From NCBI RefSeq assembly GCF_009664835.1, contig NZ_CP045929.1, positions 4,340,001 to 4,404,000 on the forward strand: a DNA stretch of 64,000 bases. The letters run 5' to 3'. Both the position numbers and the translations under genes were made by a program. Source of the stretch: Allosaccharopolyspora coralli (lineage in GTDB: Bacteria > Actinomycetota > Actinomycetes > Mycobacteriales > Pseudonocardiaceae). This document shows, one piece after another, positions 48,288 through 57,412 of the stretch (position 1 is the stretch's first letter; each line of letters opens with the position of its first letter). The notes beneath the pieces were generated by a model. It worked only from the letters and a program-made list of their open reading frames with translations. It had not been told where the DNA came from and ran no database searches.

Positions 48288-51200
48288 CTACCTCCGATCC
48301 GACGCACTGTGCCTGCCACGACGGGCACCGGACTGGAAGTTGGAGAGCCGTCCGCGCACGTCGTCCGGGTTGCGCGACTGGCCGTCACCGGCCGCCGGGT
48401 TCGCCGGTCGGCTCGGTGCGCTACCCGGCGCCAGGTGCGCGCGTGGTGTCCGGCGGGGCAACCCGGCCGAGGTGAAGTCCGACGGGTCCGGGTTCGCCGC
48501 GGCCTCCGCGCGTTGCGCCGCGTCGTCGGTGTCGAAGTTCCAGGCGTCGGCACCGGACGCGGCCGTGGACCCCGCTTCGGCCTGACCCTGGTCGGACGCG
48601 TCCTTGCGCGTGGCCTGCTGGTATCCGGAGAGCTTGCCCCGCAGGTCCTCGGGCGTGCGCTGGGTCCGTGCCGCGTTGGACTGCGGAATCTCGTTCTGCG
48701 CCCGCGGCGTACGACGAGGCAGTCCGGTTCCGGCGGCGTCCTGGGGCGCCGGGGCCTGCGCACCGGAAGGCTCCTCCTGCGGCCAGGCATGACCTTCGGG
48801 TCCGCCACCCTGTCCCGGCTGGGGCTGAGCACGTCCGGGAGTCGGAGCGTCCTCGGGACTCGGGTGGAACCACTCGGTGGTGTCGGTGAGACTCGGCTCG
48901 GCTGCCTGCGCGGTACGCGCGGTCTCACGCGGGGAGACCTGAGGGTTCGCTCCGGGGGTGCGTCGAGGCAGTCCCGCCGTTCCGGCCGGGGGCGTCGCGG
49001 CGGGTGGGCTCACGTCGGCCGAACCGGATTCGGTCTGCACCGGCTCGAACAGTCCACGCGGGCGGTCGTCACGCGGGCGCTCCTGCTGCGGCGCCGGGGC
49101 GTTGGACTCGGGAGCCGGCGTCGGTGTCGGCCGTGCCCCGTCGGTCTCGTACGCCTCGGGAGCGGTCGGCTTGCGCCTCGGCAGTCCATTGTCGGCCGGT
49201 TCGCCGCCGGTGTTCTGTCCCCGCGTACGACGGGGCAGCTCACCGCCCGTGGTGCGTTCCGGGCTGGAGCGGCGAGGCTCACCGGCGGGTGCCGCCCGAC
49301 GCGGCAGTTCCGCACTGCCTGGCTGCTCCGGCGCCCGGCTCTGCTCCGGCGCGCGGTTCTGCTCCGGCGCGCGGTTCTGCTCCGGCGCCCGGCGGGGCAG
49401 GTCCCCCGCGGCGGACGCCCCTCCTGCTGCCGCTCCGGCCGCCGCGGCGCCCGCGATGGCCGGACCCGCGCCGGTCGGGAACGCCGCGCCGTTGCGTTGG
49501 GTCGCGCCGTTGGTCGCGGTCGCGCCGTTGCGCGGCGTCGGCGACGGCCGCTTCGCGACCGGGTTGCGCCGCTCGGAGTCCTGCTCGGTGCGCGTCGGGT
49601 CGAATCCCACCACGATGTCCGACGGCAGGTACAGGCTCGCGCGAACCCCCTCGACCTCGGAGCCTCCGTGCAGCCGCACGGTGACGCCGTGGCGCGCGGA
49701 AAGCCTGCTCACCACGAGCAACCCGAGGCGCCGCGAGGACGAGAGATCCGACTCGTCCGGGTCGGACAGCCGGGCGTTGGCCGCCATGAGGTCCTTCTCG
49801 CCCATGCCGATGCCGCTGTCCAGCACGTCGAGGGTGATGCTGCCGTCGGCCGCCTGCGCTGCGGACACGGTGACCTCGGTCTCCGGCGACGAGAAGTTCG
49901 CCGCGTTGTCCAGCAGTTCGGCGACGACACGCACCAGGTCACTGGCCGCGTAGCCGACGAGTTTGACCGCGGGCGGCGGCTGCACGGCGACACGCGGGTA
50001 GTGCTCGATCTCGGAGACCGCGGCACGCAGCACGTCGGCAAGGGCCGTCGGCCGGGAGAACCGGCGGGCCAGGTCGCTTCCCGACAGAACCATGAGGTTC
50101 TCGTTGTTGCGCCGCATCCGGGTCGCGAGGTGGTCGAGCTGGAACAGCGTGGAGAGCTGGTCGGGGTCCTGCTCGTCCTGCTCCAGCTTCTCGAACAGCC
50201 GCAGCTGCCGCTCCAGCAGTCCCTGGCTGCGCCGGGAGACGTTGACGAACGAGTCGGAGTAGCCGCGTCGCTGGCTCGCCTGTTCGATCGCGAGGGTCAG
50301 CGCCTGCCGGTGCACGGCGTCGAAGGACCGCGCGACCTCGCCGACCTCCTCTGTGGTGTGGATCGGGACTTCGGTGATGTCGGTGGTGACCTGCTCGCCG
50401 TGCCGGATTCGCGCGACCGCTTCGGGCAACTCGGTGGACGCCGTGTGCAGAGCGTTGCGCCGCAGTGCCGAGAGCAGTCCGAGCAGATGCCGGGTGACCA
50501 GCCAGATGAAGAACGCCGCGATCAACAGCGCCGACAGCAGGATGACTGCCTGCAGACCGGCGGAGTCGCTGGCGTTCTCCTCCAGGTCCACGGCACGCTG
50601 CTCCAACTGGCCGGACAGTTCCGTGCGGACCTTGGTGGTGCCCGCGATGACCTGCCGGGATTCACCGGTCCACTGCTGGACGTCCGGGTACGCACCCTCC
50701 GCCGCGTCCGGGTCGCCATCGGAGCTGAGCACCAGGTCGAGCGCGTCCTCGCGGGCGCCGGCCTGCGGAGCGAGAGTCGTCTCCTCGTAGGAGGCGTACT
50801 GCCGCGGGGTCGTGGCAGCCCGGAACTCGGTGAGCTTGGCGGTGAGCCGGACCCGGGAGTCGTTGAGCGCGCCGACTTCGGCCTCGGTGAAGTCGCCACG
50901 GACGAAGCCCGCCGTCCCCAGTGCCTGCTGGATGCGGATTTCCTCCTCCGCACCCGAGAGCTCGTAGAGCGCGGTCACCGTGGAGTTCATGACGGGGTCG
51001 TCGACACCGCGGATGACTGCCCGTTCCAACGACAGGAGCGCGGAGACGACCCGGTTGTAGCCCTCGACGGCGGCGACGACGTCGATGTTTCCGGCACGGA
51101 CGGACTCGCGGATCCCGTTCAGTGCGACGAACTGTTCGCGCAGATCCTGGTAGCGAGCCCGGGTGGCCTCGTCGCTGGCACCGACCTCGCCGAGCACGCT

Positions 51201-51581
51201 CGGCGCCTGCGCGACGCCCTTGTCGACACCGGCGATGACCTTCTCCAGCGCCTGCTGCGAGCCGGGGACACCGGCGAGGGCGCTGGCCGCGAGGGTGCGC
51301 TCTTCCTGGATACCCGTGAGCAGTGGCTGGGCCTTGTCGCGAGCTTCGACCTGAGTGCCGAGTTCCTCGTAGTGGCGGGTCAGGTCGATCTGCTCGGAGA
51401 TGTGTCCGGCACCGAGCAGGATGGCGAAGATGACCGGGGCGAGCACGACCGCGATGAGCTTGGTCGGCAATCGCCAGTTGTGCCAGTGCCTCCGCGGGCC
51501 GCGCCCGGATGCCTGGCCGTCGTCCGCTGCGGTGCTCGTGTCGTTCTGCCGGAAGGACCGGCCGCCCCGGCGCGCCGTCAC
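48288..51581 (-). CDS. cvnA: Conservon sensor histidine kinase-like protein CvnA
   Basis: The 1097-residue protein has two membrane helices (about 40-60 and 330-352) around a nitrate/nitrite-sensor type (NIT) extracellular domain, then a HAMP region. The kinase core includes LDHLATRMRRNNENLMVLSG and an ATPase domain with ELLDNAANFSSP and DSGIGM. The disordered tail of about 420 residues (from about 675) carries seven LPRR motifs and an 18-bp tandem repeat. Such kinases often lack a dedicated response regulator and signal through CvnB-D. The start is GTG 51581. The promoter probably lies about 480 bases upstream. Confidence 0.9.
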   Translation of the reverse strand: MTARRGGRSFRQNDTSTAADDGQASGRGPRRHWHNWRLPTKLIAVVLAPVIFAILLGAGHISEQIDLTRHYEELGTQVEARDKAQPLLTGIQEERTLAASALAGVPGSQQALEKVIAGVDKGVAQAPSVLGEVGASDEATRARYQDLREQFVALNGIRESVRAGNIDVVAAVEGYNRVVSALLSLERAVIRGVDDPVMNSTVTALYELSGAEEEIRIQQALGTAGFVRGDFTEAEVGALNDSRVRLTAKLTEFRAATTPRQYASYEETTLAPQAGAREDALDLVLSSDGDPDAAEGAYPDVQQWTGESRQVIAGTTKVRTELSGQLEQRAVDLEENASDSAGLQAVILLSALLIAAFFIWLVTRHLLGLLSALRRNALHTASTELPEAVARIRHGEQVTTDITEVPIHTTEEVGEVARSFDAVHRQALTLAIEQASQRRGYSDSFVNVSRRSQGLLERQLRLFEKLEQDEQDPDQLSTLFQLDHLATRMRRNNENLMVLSGSDLARRFSRPTALADVLRAAVSEIEHYPRVAVQPPPAVKLVGYAASDLVRVVAELLDNAANFSSPETEVTVSAAQAADGSITLDVLDSGIGMGEKDLMAANARLSDPDESDLSSSRRLGLLVVSRLSARHGVTVRLHGGSEVEGVRASLYLPSDIVVGFDPTRTEQDSERRNPVAKRPSPTPRNGATATNGATQRNGAAFPTGAGPAIAGAAAAGAAAGGASAAGDLPRRAPEQNRAPEQNRAPEQSRAPEQPGSAELPRRAAPAGEPRRSSPERTTGGELPRRTRGQNTGGEPADNGLPRRKPTAPEAYETDGARPTPTPAPESNAPAPQQERPRDDRPRGLFEPVQTESGSADVSPPAATPPAGTAGLPRRTPGANPQVSPRETARTAQAAEPSLTDTTEWFHPSPEDAPTPGRAQPQPGQGGGPEGHAWPQEEPSGAQAPAPQDAAGTGLPRRTPRAQNEIPQSNAARTQRTPEDLRGKLSGYQQATRKDASDQGQAEAGSTAASGADAWNFDTDDAAQRAEAAANPDPSDFTSAGLPRRTPRAHLAPGSAPSRPANPAAGDGQSRNPDDVRGRLSNFQSGARRGRHSASDRR
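49323..49394. repeat. 18-bp tandem repeat in cvnA
   Basis: Four copies of CTGCTCCGGCGCSCGGYK encode RAPEQ-type hexapeptides (RAPEQN, RAPEQN, RAPEQS, RAPEQP) in the disordered CvnA tail. Such a repeat may vary in copy number without breaking the frame. Confidence 0.9.
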
Positions 51582-52321
51582 GAGAGCGGTCCCCTCGGGT
51601 GCGGGCGGTCGTGGTGCTCTGTCACGGTGCGGTCCCTCCCGGGAGCGAGGATCGACACGCCGGAGGGAGCATGCCGCTGGCTGCCCTCGTCGATCCGACT
51701 CGTGCCGACCGGAATCGATACCAGGCCTTTTCCTTCCGGCGGAAGGCGATCGATTCTCGCGGAACTTTGGGTTGCTGCCACTGCCATCGCCGAGCCGCGT
51801 CGGTGATCAATGCCGACGCGCGATCGACTTCTCCGATCGGCGTCAGTCTAGGACCCCGGCCACGGGACTCGTCGACAGCCCCACAGCTGCCAGGAAAATC
51901 GTGCGCAGCCGCGAAATGCACGCGTCGGAGGGACACGTCCGAAGGGTCGGCTCGCACCGCTCGCGGGCCGGTGCCACGGCCGCCGGGAAGCAGCAAGTCC
52001 TCTCCTGCAGACATCTCGGGCCACGGGTCCGCGCTGTTGTCCCGTGGACGGGGATACTGACTAGTAATACGGATTGACCTGCGTGTCAACCCTCCTTCGC
52101 GGAATTCACGAACATCGCCACCGCACTGTGACGCTTGCTGGGCGGCTCCGTGCTCCGCACGGCGGAGCGCGCCTCGGCACCCAGCCGTGTGGGCGGCCAC
52201 ACACTGTGACCGAACCGCGGTTCCGGGCCGCTCGAGCCCATGGCTAGACTCCGATCGCCCGCGAGGCCACCGAACAGGTCACACACACCGCCCGACAGTT
52301 CCTGAATTCTCGGAAGGTCGC
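51582..52321. other. Divergent intergenic region between cvnA and the DUF485 gene
   Basis: This 740-base stretch holds the candidate cvn promoter (52061-52089). The part near 52322 must hold the promoter for the DUF485-symporter pair, which I could not define. Open frames here lack ribosome sites and recognisable products, so I treat it as non-coding. Confidence 0.5.
52061..52089 (-). promoter_or_regulatory. Candidate cvn promoter with overlapping palindrome
   Basis: A consensus -35 TTGACA (52089-52084) is followed after 17 bases by TACTAG (52066-52061) on the minus strand. The -35 box lies in the palindrome TTGAC-N6-GTCAA (52074-52089), which could be an operator. The -10 match is poor. The leader to cvnA would be about 475 bases. 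Confidence 0.4.
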
Positions 52322-52738
52322 ATGTCCAACGCACCGCAACCAGCCGTGCGCCCGCGCTCTCGCAGCACCGCCGGAAATGAACCGGCGGCGTTCGGCCGAA
52401 TTCACGAGAGTGCCGCGCCGCGAACCGATGCACCCGATTTCGCCGCGATCCAACAGAGCGAGGAATTCGCGGCGCTGCGTCGCCGCGCGGGACGTTTCGC
52501 GTTCATGCTCACCGCCCTGTTCCTCGTCTGGTACGTCGGCTATGTCCTCCTCGCCGCCTACGCGACCGAGTTCATGGCCACCGAGCTGTTCGGCTCGATC
52601 AACGTCGGGTTGGTCCTCGGGCTGCTGCAGTTCGTGTCCACACTGGCCATCACCGGGTTCTACGTGCGCTATTGCGAGCGCAACTTCGACCCGGAGGTCG
52701 ACGAGATCCGTGAGAAGGCAGGAGTCGACCCCGCATGA
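52322..52738 (+). CDS. DUF485 small membrane protein
   Basis: The 138-residue protein has two membrane helices (about 58-84 FAFMLTALFLVWYVGYVLLA and about 94-118) and the DUF485 pattern. DUF485 proteins are usually encoded directly before acetate or other monocarboxylate symporters (as yjcH before actP in E. coli), as here. ATG 52322 has GGAAGG upstream; earlier in-frame codons are rejected. Its stop overlaps the next ATG. Confidence 0.88.
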   Translation: MSNAPQPAVRPRSRSTAGNEPAAFGRIHESAAPRTDAPDFAAIQQSEEFAALRRRAGRFAFMLTALFLVWYVGYVLLAAYATEFMATELFGSINVGLVLGLLQFVSTLAITGFYVRYCERNFDPEVDEIREKAGVDPA

Positions 52739-54330
52739 ACCTCGCCGCCCCCGAACTGGCGACCGGCAGCCCTCTGATCAACACGTCGATCTTCGTCGGT
52801 TTCGTCCTCGTCACCCTGATCGTCGTCTACCGCGCGAGCAGCCGCGGCACCGCGAGCGACTTCTTCACCGCAGGCAGCACGTTCAGCGGCCCGCAGAACG
52901 GCCTCGCGATCGCGGGCGACTACTTGTCGGCCGCCTCGTTCCTGGGTATCGCGGGCGCCATCGCCGTCTACGGCTACGACGGATTCCTCTACTCCATCGG
53001 GTTCCTCGTCGCCTGGCTGGTCAACCTGCTGCTCATCGCCGAGCGGCTGCGCAACACCGGCCGCTTCACGATGGGTGACGTGCTGGCGTTCCGGATGCAG
53101 CAGCGCCCGGTCCGGGCCGCCGCCGCCGTGTCCACACTGACGATCACCGTCATGTACATGATCGCGCAGCTGGCGGGCGCCGGCGGCATCGTGGCGCTGC
53201 TGCTCAACGTGCGTTCCGGTGTCGGCCAAGCGCTCGTGATCGCGGTCGTCGGCGTGGTGATGGTCCTCTACGTGCTGGTCGGCGGCATGAAGGGCACCAC
53301 GTGGGTCCAGATCATCAAGGCCGTGCTGCTGCTGTTGTCGGTCGTGCTGATCACGTTCTTCCTGCTCGGCAAGTTCGGCTTCAGCATCAGCTCGATGCTC
53401 GACCAGGCGGCGGCGAACAACCCGCTCGGCGACCGGGTCCTCGCGCCCGGGGCGCAATACGGCGAGAGCGAGACCACGAAGCTGGACTTCGTGTCCCTGT
53501 CGCTGGCGCTCGTGCTCGGCGTGGGAGGACTGCCGCACGTGCTGATGCGCTTCTACACGGTTCCGACCGGCCGGGAGGCTCGCCGGTCCGTGGTGTGGGC
53601 GACCTGGGGCATGGCGGCGTTCTACCTGTGCACCCTCGTCATCGGGTTCGGCGCGGCGGCTCTGGTCGGGGTGGATCGGATCCAGAACGCACCGAGCGGG
53701 CAGAACTCCGCGGCGCCGCTGCTCGCCTACGAGATCGGCGGCAACGTGCTGCTCGGGATCGTCTCTGCCGTCGCCTTCTCCACGATCCTCGCCGTGGTCG
53801 CCGGCCTGACGCTGACGGCCTCCGCGTCGTTCGCGCACGACTTCTACGCGAACTACGTGATGCGCGGCAGGCCGGAACCGGACTCGGTCGTGCGGGTCGC
53901 GCGCCTGACCGCCCTCGGCATCGGTGGCCTGGCGATCCTCGGCGGCATCGCGGTGAGCGGCCAGAACATCGCGTTCCTGGTCGGCCTCGCGTTCGCCCTC
54001 GCCGCGTCGGCGAACCTGTCGACGCTGGTGTACACGCTGTTCTGGCGCCGGTTCAACACCACCGGAACGTTGTGGGGGATGTACAGCGGGCTCGCGTCCT
54101 GCATCCTGCTGATGCTGTTCTCCCCGGTGGTCTCCGGTTCGCCGGACTCGATCTTCCCGAGTGTCGACTTCGCGTTCTTCCCGCTGCGCAACCCGGGCAT
54201 CGTCTCGATCCCGATCTCGTTCCTGGCCGGATTCGTGGGCACGATGCTCGACAAGAGCCCCCGTGACCCCGAGCGCGAGGCCGAGATGGACGTCCGGTCG
54301 TTGACCGGAATCGGCTCCCGGGTCGGCTGA
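52735..54330 (+). CDS. actP: Sodium:solute symporter, ActP-like (acetate/monocarboxylate)
   Basis: The 531-residue protein of the sodium:solute symporter family has about 13 membrane helices and the family signatures near FFTAGSTFSGPQNGLAIAGD and GGLPHVLMRFYTVPTG. Together with DUF485 it fits a cation/acetate symporter. The ATG overlaps the DUF485 stop by four bases. Substrate is inferred from the pairing and the ActP-like signatures. Confidence 0.85.
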   Translation: MNLAAPELATGSPLINTSIFVGFVLVTLIVVYRASSRGTASDFFTAGSTFSGPQNGLAIAGDYLSAASFLGIAGAIAVYGYDGFLYSIGFLVAWLVNLLLIAERLRNTGRFTMGDVLAFRMQQRPVRAAAAVSTLTITVMYMIAQLAGAGGIVALLLNVRSGVGQALVIAVVGVVMVLYVLVGGMKGTTWVQIIKAVLLLLSVVLITFFLLGKFGFSISSMLDQAAANNPLGDRVLAPGAQYGESETTKLDFVSLSLALVLGVGGLPHVLMRFYTVPTGREARRSVVWATWGMAAFYLCTLVIGFGAAALVGVDRIQNAPSGQNSAAPLLAYEIGGNVLLGIVSAVAFSTILAVVAGLTLTASASFAHDFYANYVMRGRPEPDSVVRVARLTALGIGGLAILGGIAVSGQNIAFLVGLAFALAASANLSTLVYTLFWRRFNTTGTLWGMYSGLASCILLMLFSPVVSGSPDSIFPSVDFAFFPLRNPGIVSIPISFLAGFVGTMLDKSPRDPEREAEMDVRSLTGIGSRVG

Positions 54331-54331
54331 C

Positions 54332-54630
54332 TCAGTCGGCAGGGCCGCCTCGTTCGGGGCGGCCCTGTTCGTTGCGGTGCTGTTCGTGACGGACGAGCGC
54401 GGCGAGTTCGTCCGGGGTGAGTTCGACGCCGAGTCCGCTCAGTGCGGCGCCGAGTTCGTTCGGTGCGATCTCGGTGCTCTCGGCCGTGCCGTCGGGGCGT
54501 TCCTCGGACAGCTCGCCGCCGACGAGCTTGCGGCTCAGCCCCGGTTCGAGTCGCATGACGACGGGACGCTGCACGAACGGCGACCGGGGATGCGTCGAGG
54601 TGTAGTGGTGGGCGACCTCGTAGTCGACAG
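54332..54630 (-). pseudogene. nat: Arylamine N-acetyltransferase, C-terminal part (separated by IS607 element)
   Basis: These 99 codons (PVDYEVAHHYTSTHPRSPFV onward) are the third domain of an arylamine N-acetyltransferase. The rest of the gene is at 56670-57234, on the far side of a 2.04 kb IS607-type element. Joining base 56670 to 54630 gives a 287-residue protein in frame. On its own this piece has no proper start or ribosome site and reads into the element end. Confidence 0.9.
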
Positions 54631-54689
54631 GGTGCTTAACTGTTGCTGGTTCTGAGTAATTCCGTGTCATAATGTGTTATTTTGTACGG

Positions 54690-55259
54690 GTGAGGTTGAA
54701 GGAGTGGGCGCGTGCACAGGGTGTGTCGTATCGGGCTGCGTTGAGTTGGTTCCATGCGGGCACGTTGCCCGCGCCTGCTCGGCAGCTTGATACGGGCACG
54801 ATCCTGGTCGAGCCGTCGGCCACCGAGTCCGGGCGGACGGTGGCGTACTGCCGCGTGTCCAGCACGGACCAGCGCGACGACCTCGACCGGCAAGCCGGAC
54901 GGGTCGCGCAGGAATGCGCCCGACAGGACTTCACCCTGGACAGCACGGTCACCGAAGTCGGCTCCGGGCTGAACGGCAACCGGCCGAAACTCCGCACACT
55001 CCTGTCAGACCCGGCTGCTACAACGATCGTGGTGGAGCACCGCGACCGTCTCGCCCGGTTCGGCGTCGAACACCTCGAAGCCGCACTCGCCGCACAGTCC
55101 CGCCGGATCGTCGTCCTCGACGATGCCGAAGTGGAAGATGACCTGGTGCGCGACGTGACCGAGGTGCTCACCAGCATGTGCGCCCGGCTGTACGGGCGCC
55201 GGTCCGCAGCGAAACGGGCGAAAGCAGCCCTGAAAGCTGCGGAGGTGCCGCCGCGATGA
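54690..55259 (+). CDS. tnpA: IS607-type serine recombinase (transposase TnpA)
   Basis: The 189-residue protein has an N-terminal MerR-like helix-turn-helix (VRLKEWARAQGVSYRAALSW) and a serine-recombinase catalytic domain (TVAYCRVSSTDQRDDLDRQA, with the active-site Ser in RVSS; later EHRDRLARFG). This head-to-tail order, reversed from resolvases, is the IS607 hallmark. GTG 54690 fits the family N-terminus; an in-frame ATG lies six codons upstream at 54672. The stop overlaps the tnpB ATG (ATGA). It appears intact. Confidence 0.9.
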   Translation: MRLKEWARAQGVSYRAALSWFHAGTLPAPARQLDTGTILVEPSATESGRTVAYCRVSSTDQRDDLDRQAGRVAQECARQDFTLDSTVTEVGSGLNGNRPKLRTLLSDPAATTIVVEHRDRLARFGVEHLEAALAAQSRRIVVLDDAEVEDDLVRDVTEVLTSMCARLYGRRSAAKRAKAALKAAEVPPR

Positions 55260-56624
55260 GCCGGACGTTCCAGCCCCGACCGGGGTTCACGGTGCAGGCG
55301 TATGAGTTCGCGCTGGCCCCGACCGAGCAGCAAGCAGACGCGTTGCGCAGCAACTGCGGCGGGCAACGGTTCGCCTACAACTGGGCCTTGGCCCGGGTGA
55401 AAGCCAACCTCGACCAGCAGGAAGCGGAACGCTCGTACGGCGTATCCGAAGACGAGGTGACGCCCGGTCTGAACTGGTCCGCTTACAGTCTGCGGAAAAC
55501 CTGGAACGCCGCCAAGCACGCGGTGGCGCCCTGGTGGGCCGAGAATTCCAAGGAGGCGTACTCGTCCGGGCTGGCCAACCTCGCGACCGCGTTGAACAAC
55601 TGGAACCGGTCCCGGAAAGGGCAGCGGGTCGGTAAGCGGGTGGGATTCCCCCGGTTCAAGTCGAAGCGCTCTACCTGGTCTGCCACGTTCACCACCGGCG
55701 CGTTCGGACTCGCTCAACGCAATCGGCGGCACGTGCGGCTGCCGACGATCGGCACCGTGCGCACCCACGAGTCGACCCGGAAACTCGCCCGGCGCATCGA
55801 GGCCGACACCGCCCGCATCCTGAAAGCCACCGTGTCGCATCGCAGGGGCCGGTGGTTGGTGTCCTTGCAAGCCGAAGTGCAACGCGACCAACCGCAACCG
55901 GCTACCACCGGCGGCACCGTGGGCGTCGATCGGGGTCAAGCACCTGGCGGTGCTCTCCACCGGCGAACACGTGTCGAATCCGAAGCACCTGGACCGTGCG
56001 CAGCGGAAACTGCGCCGACTGCAACGGCAGACGTCCCGCCGCACGGGTCCGGACAAGCGGACCAAGCAGAAACCGTCGAACGGTGGCACGACACGCAAGA
56101 CCGGGTGCGTCGAGTGCAGCACTATGTCGCGAACGCCCGCGCCGAGGGGCTGCACCAGCTGTCGAGCCGACTCGTCGACGAGTTCGACACGGTCGTGGTC
56201 GAGGACCTGAACGTGGCCGGGATGCTGAAAAGCCGCACCTTGTCCCGCTCGATCGCGGACGTGGGCATGGGCGAGCTGCGGCGCCAACTCGACTACAAAA
56301 ACTACCTGGAACAGACGTCGCCTGGTTGTCGCCGACCGGTGGTACCCATCCAGCAAAACCTGCTCGGCCTGTGGCGCGGTGAAAACCAAGCTGCGCCTGT
56401 CCGAGCGGACCTTCAACTGCGATGCCTGCGGCCTGTCCCTGGATCGTGACCTCAACGCCGCCCGCAACCTCGCCGGACTGGCCGAGGCTGCGGGTGGCAC
56501 GTCCACGGAGAGTTGCGCCGGGACGGAAAACGAGCCCGCTGGAAACCCTGGTAAGACCAGCTCTGCTGGCGTGGGGTATCGCCACGGGAAGGCCGCACCG
56601 GACGGTGCGGCCAAGGCTGCGTAG
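55256..56624 (+). pseudogene. tnpB: tnpB (RNA-guided nuclease ancestor of Cas12), frameshifted
   Basis: The coding content matches a full TnpB: N-terminal RNA-binding part, RuvC Asp in GVD (55928-55930), Glu in VVVEDLNVAGML (56201-56203), the zinc ribbon (CSACGAVK...CDACG) and the last RuvC Asp in LDRDLNAARNL (56448-56450). Three indels break the frame: about two bases missing near 55931, one missing near 56083, and one extra A in an A run near 56297. No single frame makes the nuclease, so TnpB is probably inactive unless these are sequence errors. All catalytic residues survive when frames are joined. Confidence 0.85.
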
Positions 56625-56652
56625 CGATACGTAGCTCAGGAAGTGCACGTTT

Positions 56653-57234
56653 TTACACACTTTCTGAACGGTGCTGCGGTAGTTCCGTGCTCGCGTGTTG
56701 CGGCTCCCAACCCTGGCGCGTGCGCTTCTCCAACGTCCAGGCCACGCCGTCCCACGTGAGCCGGTGTCGCCACCCGGCCTGGTCGGCGTGCGCTCCGTCG
56801 CGCATCGGCATCGGATGCAGCATCCCCGCCCCGAAGGCGATGTCGACGAAGTATTCGGCGCCTTCGGCCTCGACGGCGAGCACCATGTGCGTCGACGCCC
56901 CCGGCTGGTGCGGTTTCACCCGCGCGATGCGCCGCTGCACGCGATAGCCGAGCTGTTCGAGCACGGCGGCGAACAGCAGTGCGTGCTCATAGCAGTAGCC
57001 ACCACGGCGACGACGCAGGAACTTCTCCGCGAGCACGTCGAGAGCCAGACCCCGGTGCCCGCCGAGCACGACGTCGACGTTCTCGAACGGGAACGTCTCG
57101 ACGTGCGCCTCGTGCAGGGACCACAAGGCGTCGGCGGTCGGCTCCGGCCGAGCGAGCTCGACGCGGTCCAGATACTCACCGACGTCCACCGCTCGGATGT
57201 TCCACTCGTCGGCGGGCTCGCTGTCTGCGCTCAT
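56653..57234 (-). pseudogene. nat: Arylamine N-acetyltransferase, N-terminal part (interrupted)
   Basis: These 188 host codons plus five codons from the IS607 end encode the first two domains of an acetyl-CoA:arylamine N-acetyltransferase. The Cys-His-Asp triad is present (Cys81 in RGGYCYEHA, His116 in STHMVLAV, Asp131 in YFVDIAFG). The C-terminal lid domain is lost to the insertion after ELPQH. ATG 57234 has GGGAGG five bases upstream. A truncated, unstable product is likely. Confidence 0.9.
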
Positions 57235-57412
57235 GACGCCCTCCCAGCACCTCGAGCGCACTGGAAGTCAACTCAGCTCGGGGCCCGGCCCTCGCGGGGT
57301 GACCTAGTGATCCCCGAGACGCCGCTTCGAGTCGACTGTGGACATACGTGCTGTTCGCGTCCACGTCGGCGTTGTCGTGCGCGCAGCGCCGCGCGAGTGT
57401 TCTACTGGCGCC

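Larger units (their letters stand above)
54631..56669. mobile_element. IS607-family insertion sequence inside nat
   Basis: The 2039-bp element carries tnpA (serine recombinase) and a frameshifted tnpB. The sequence GGTGCT is found at both junctions (54631-54636 and 56670-56675), with GG as the likely crossover pair, as expected for IS607 transposases that insert at GG without target duplication. Both ends are visibly more AT-rich than the host (for example TCATAATGTGTTATTTTG near 54668-54685). The insertion disrupts the arylamine N-acetyltransferase gene. Confidence 0.9.

Noticed and set aside
48309-51806. An 1165-codon plus-strand open frame opposite cvnA
   Set aside because: Antisense shadow of CvnA, whose kinase and conservon context are clear.
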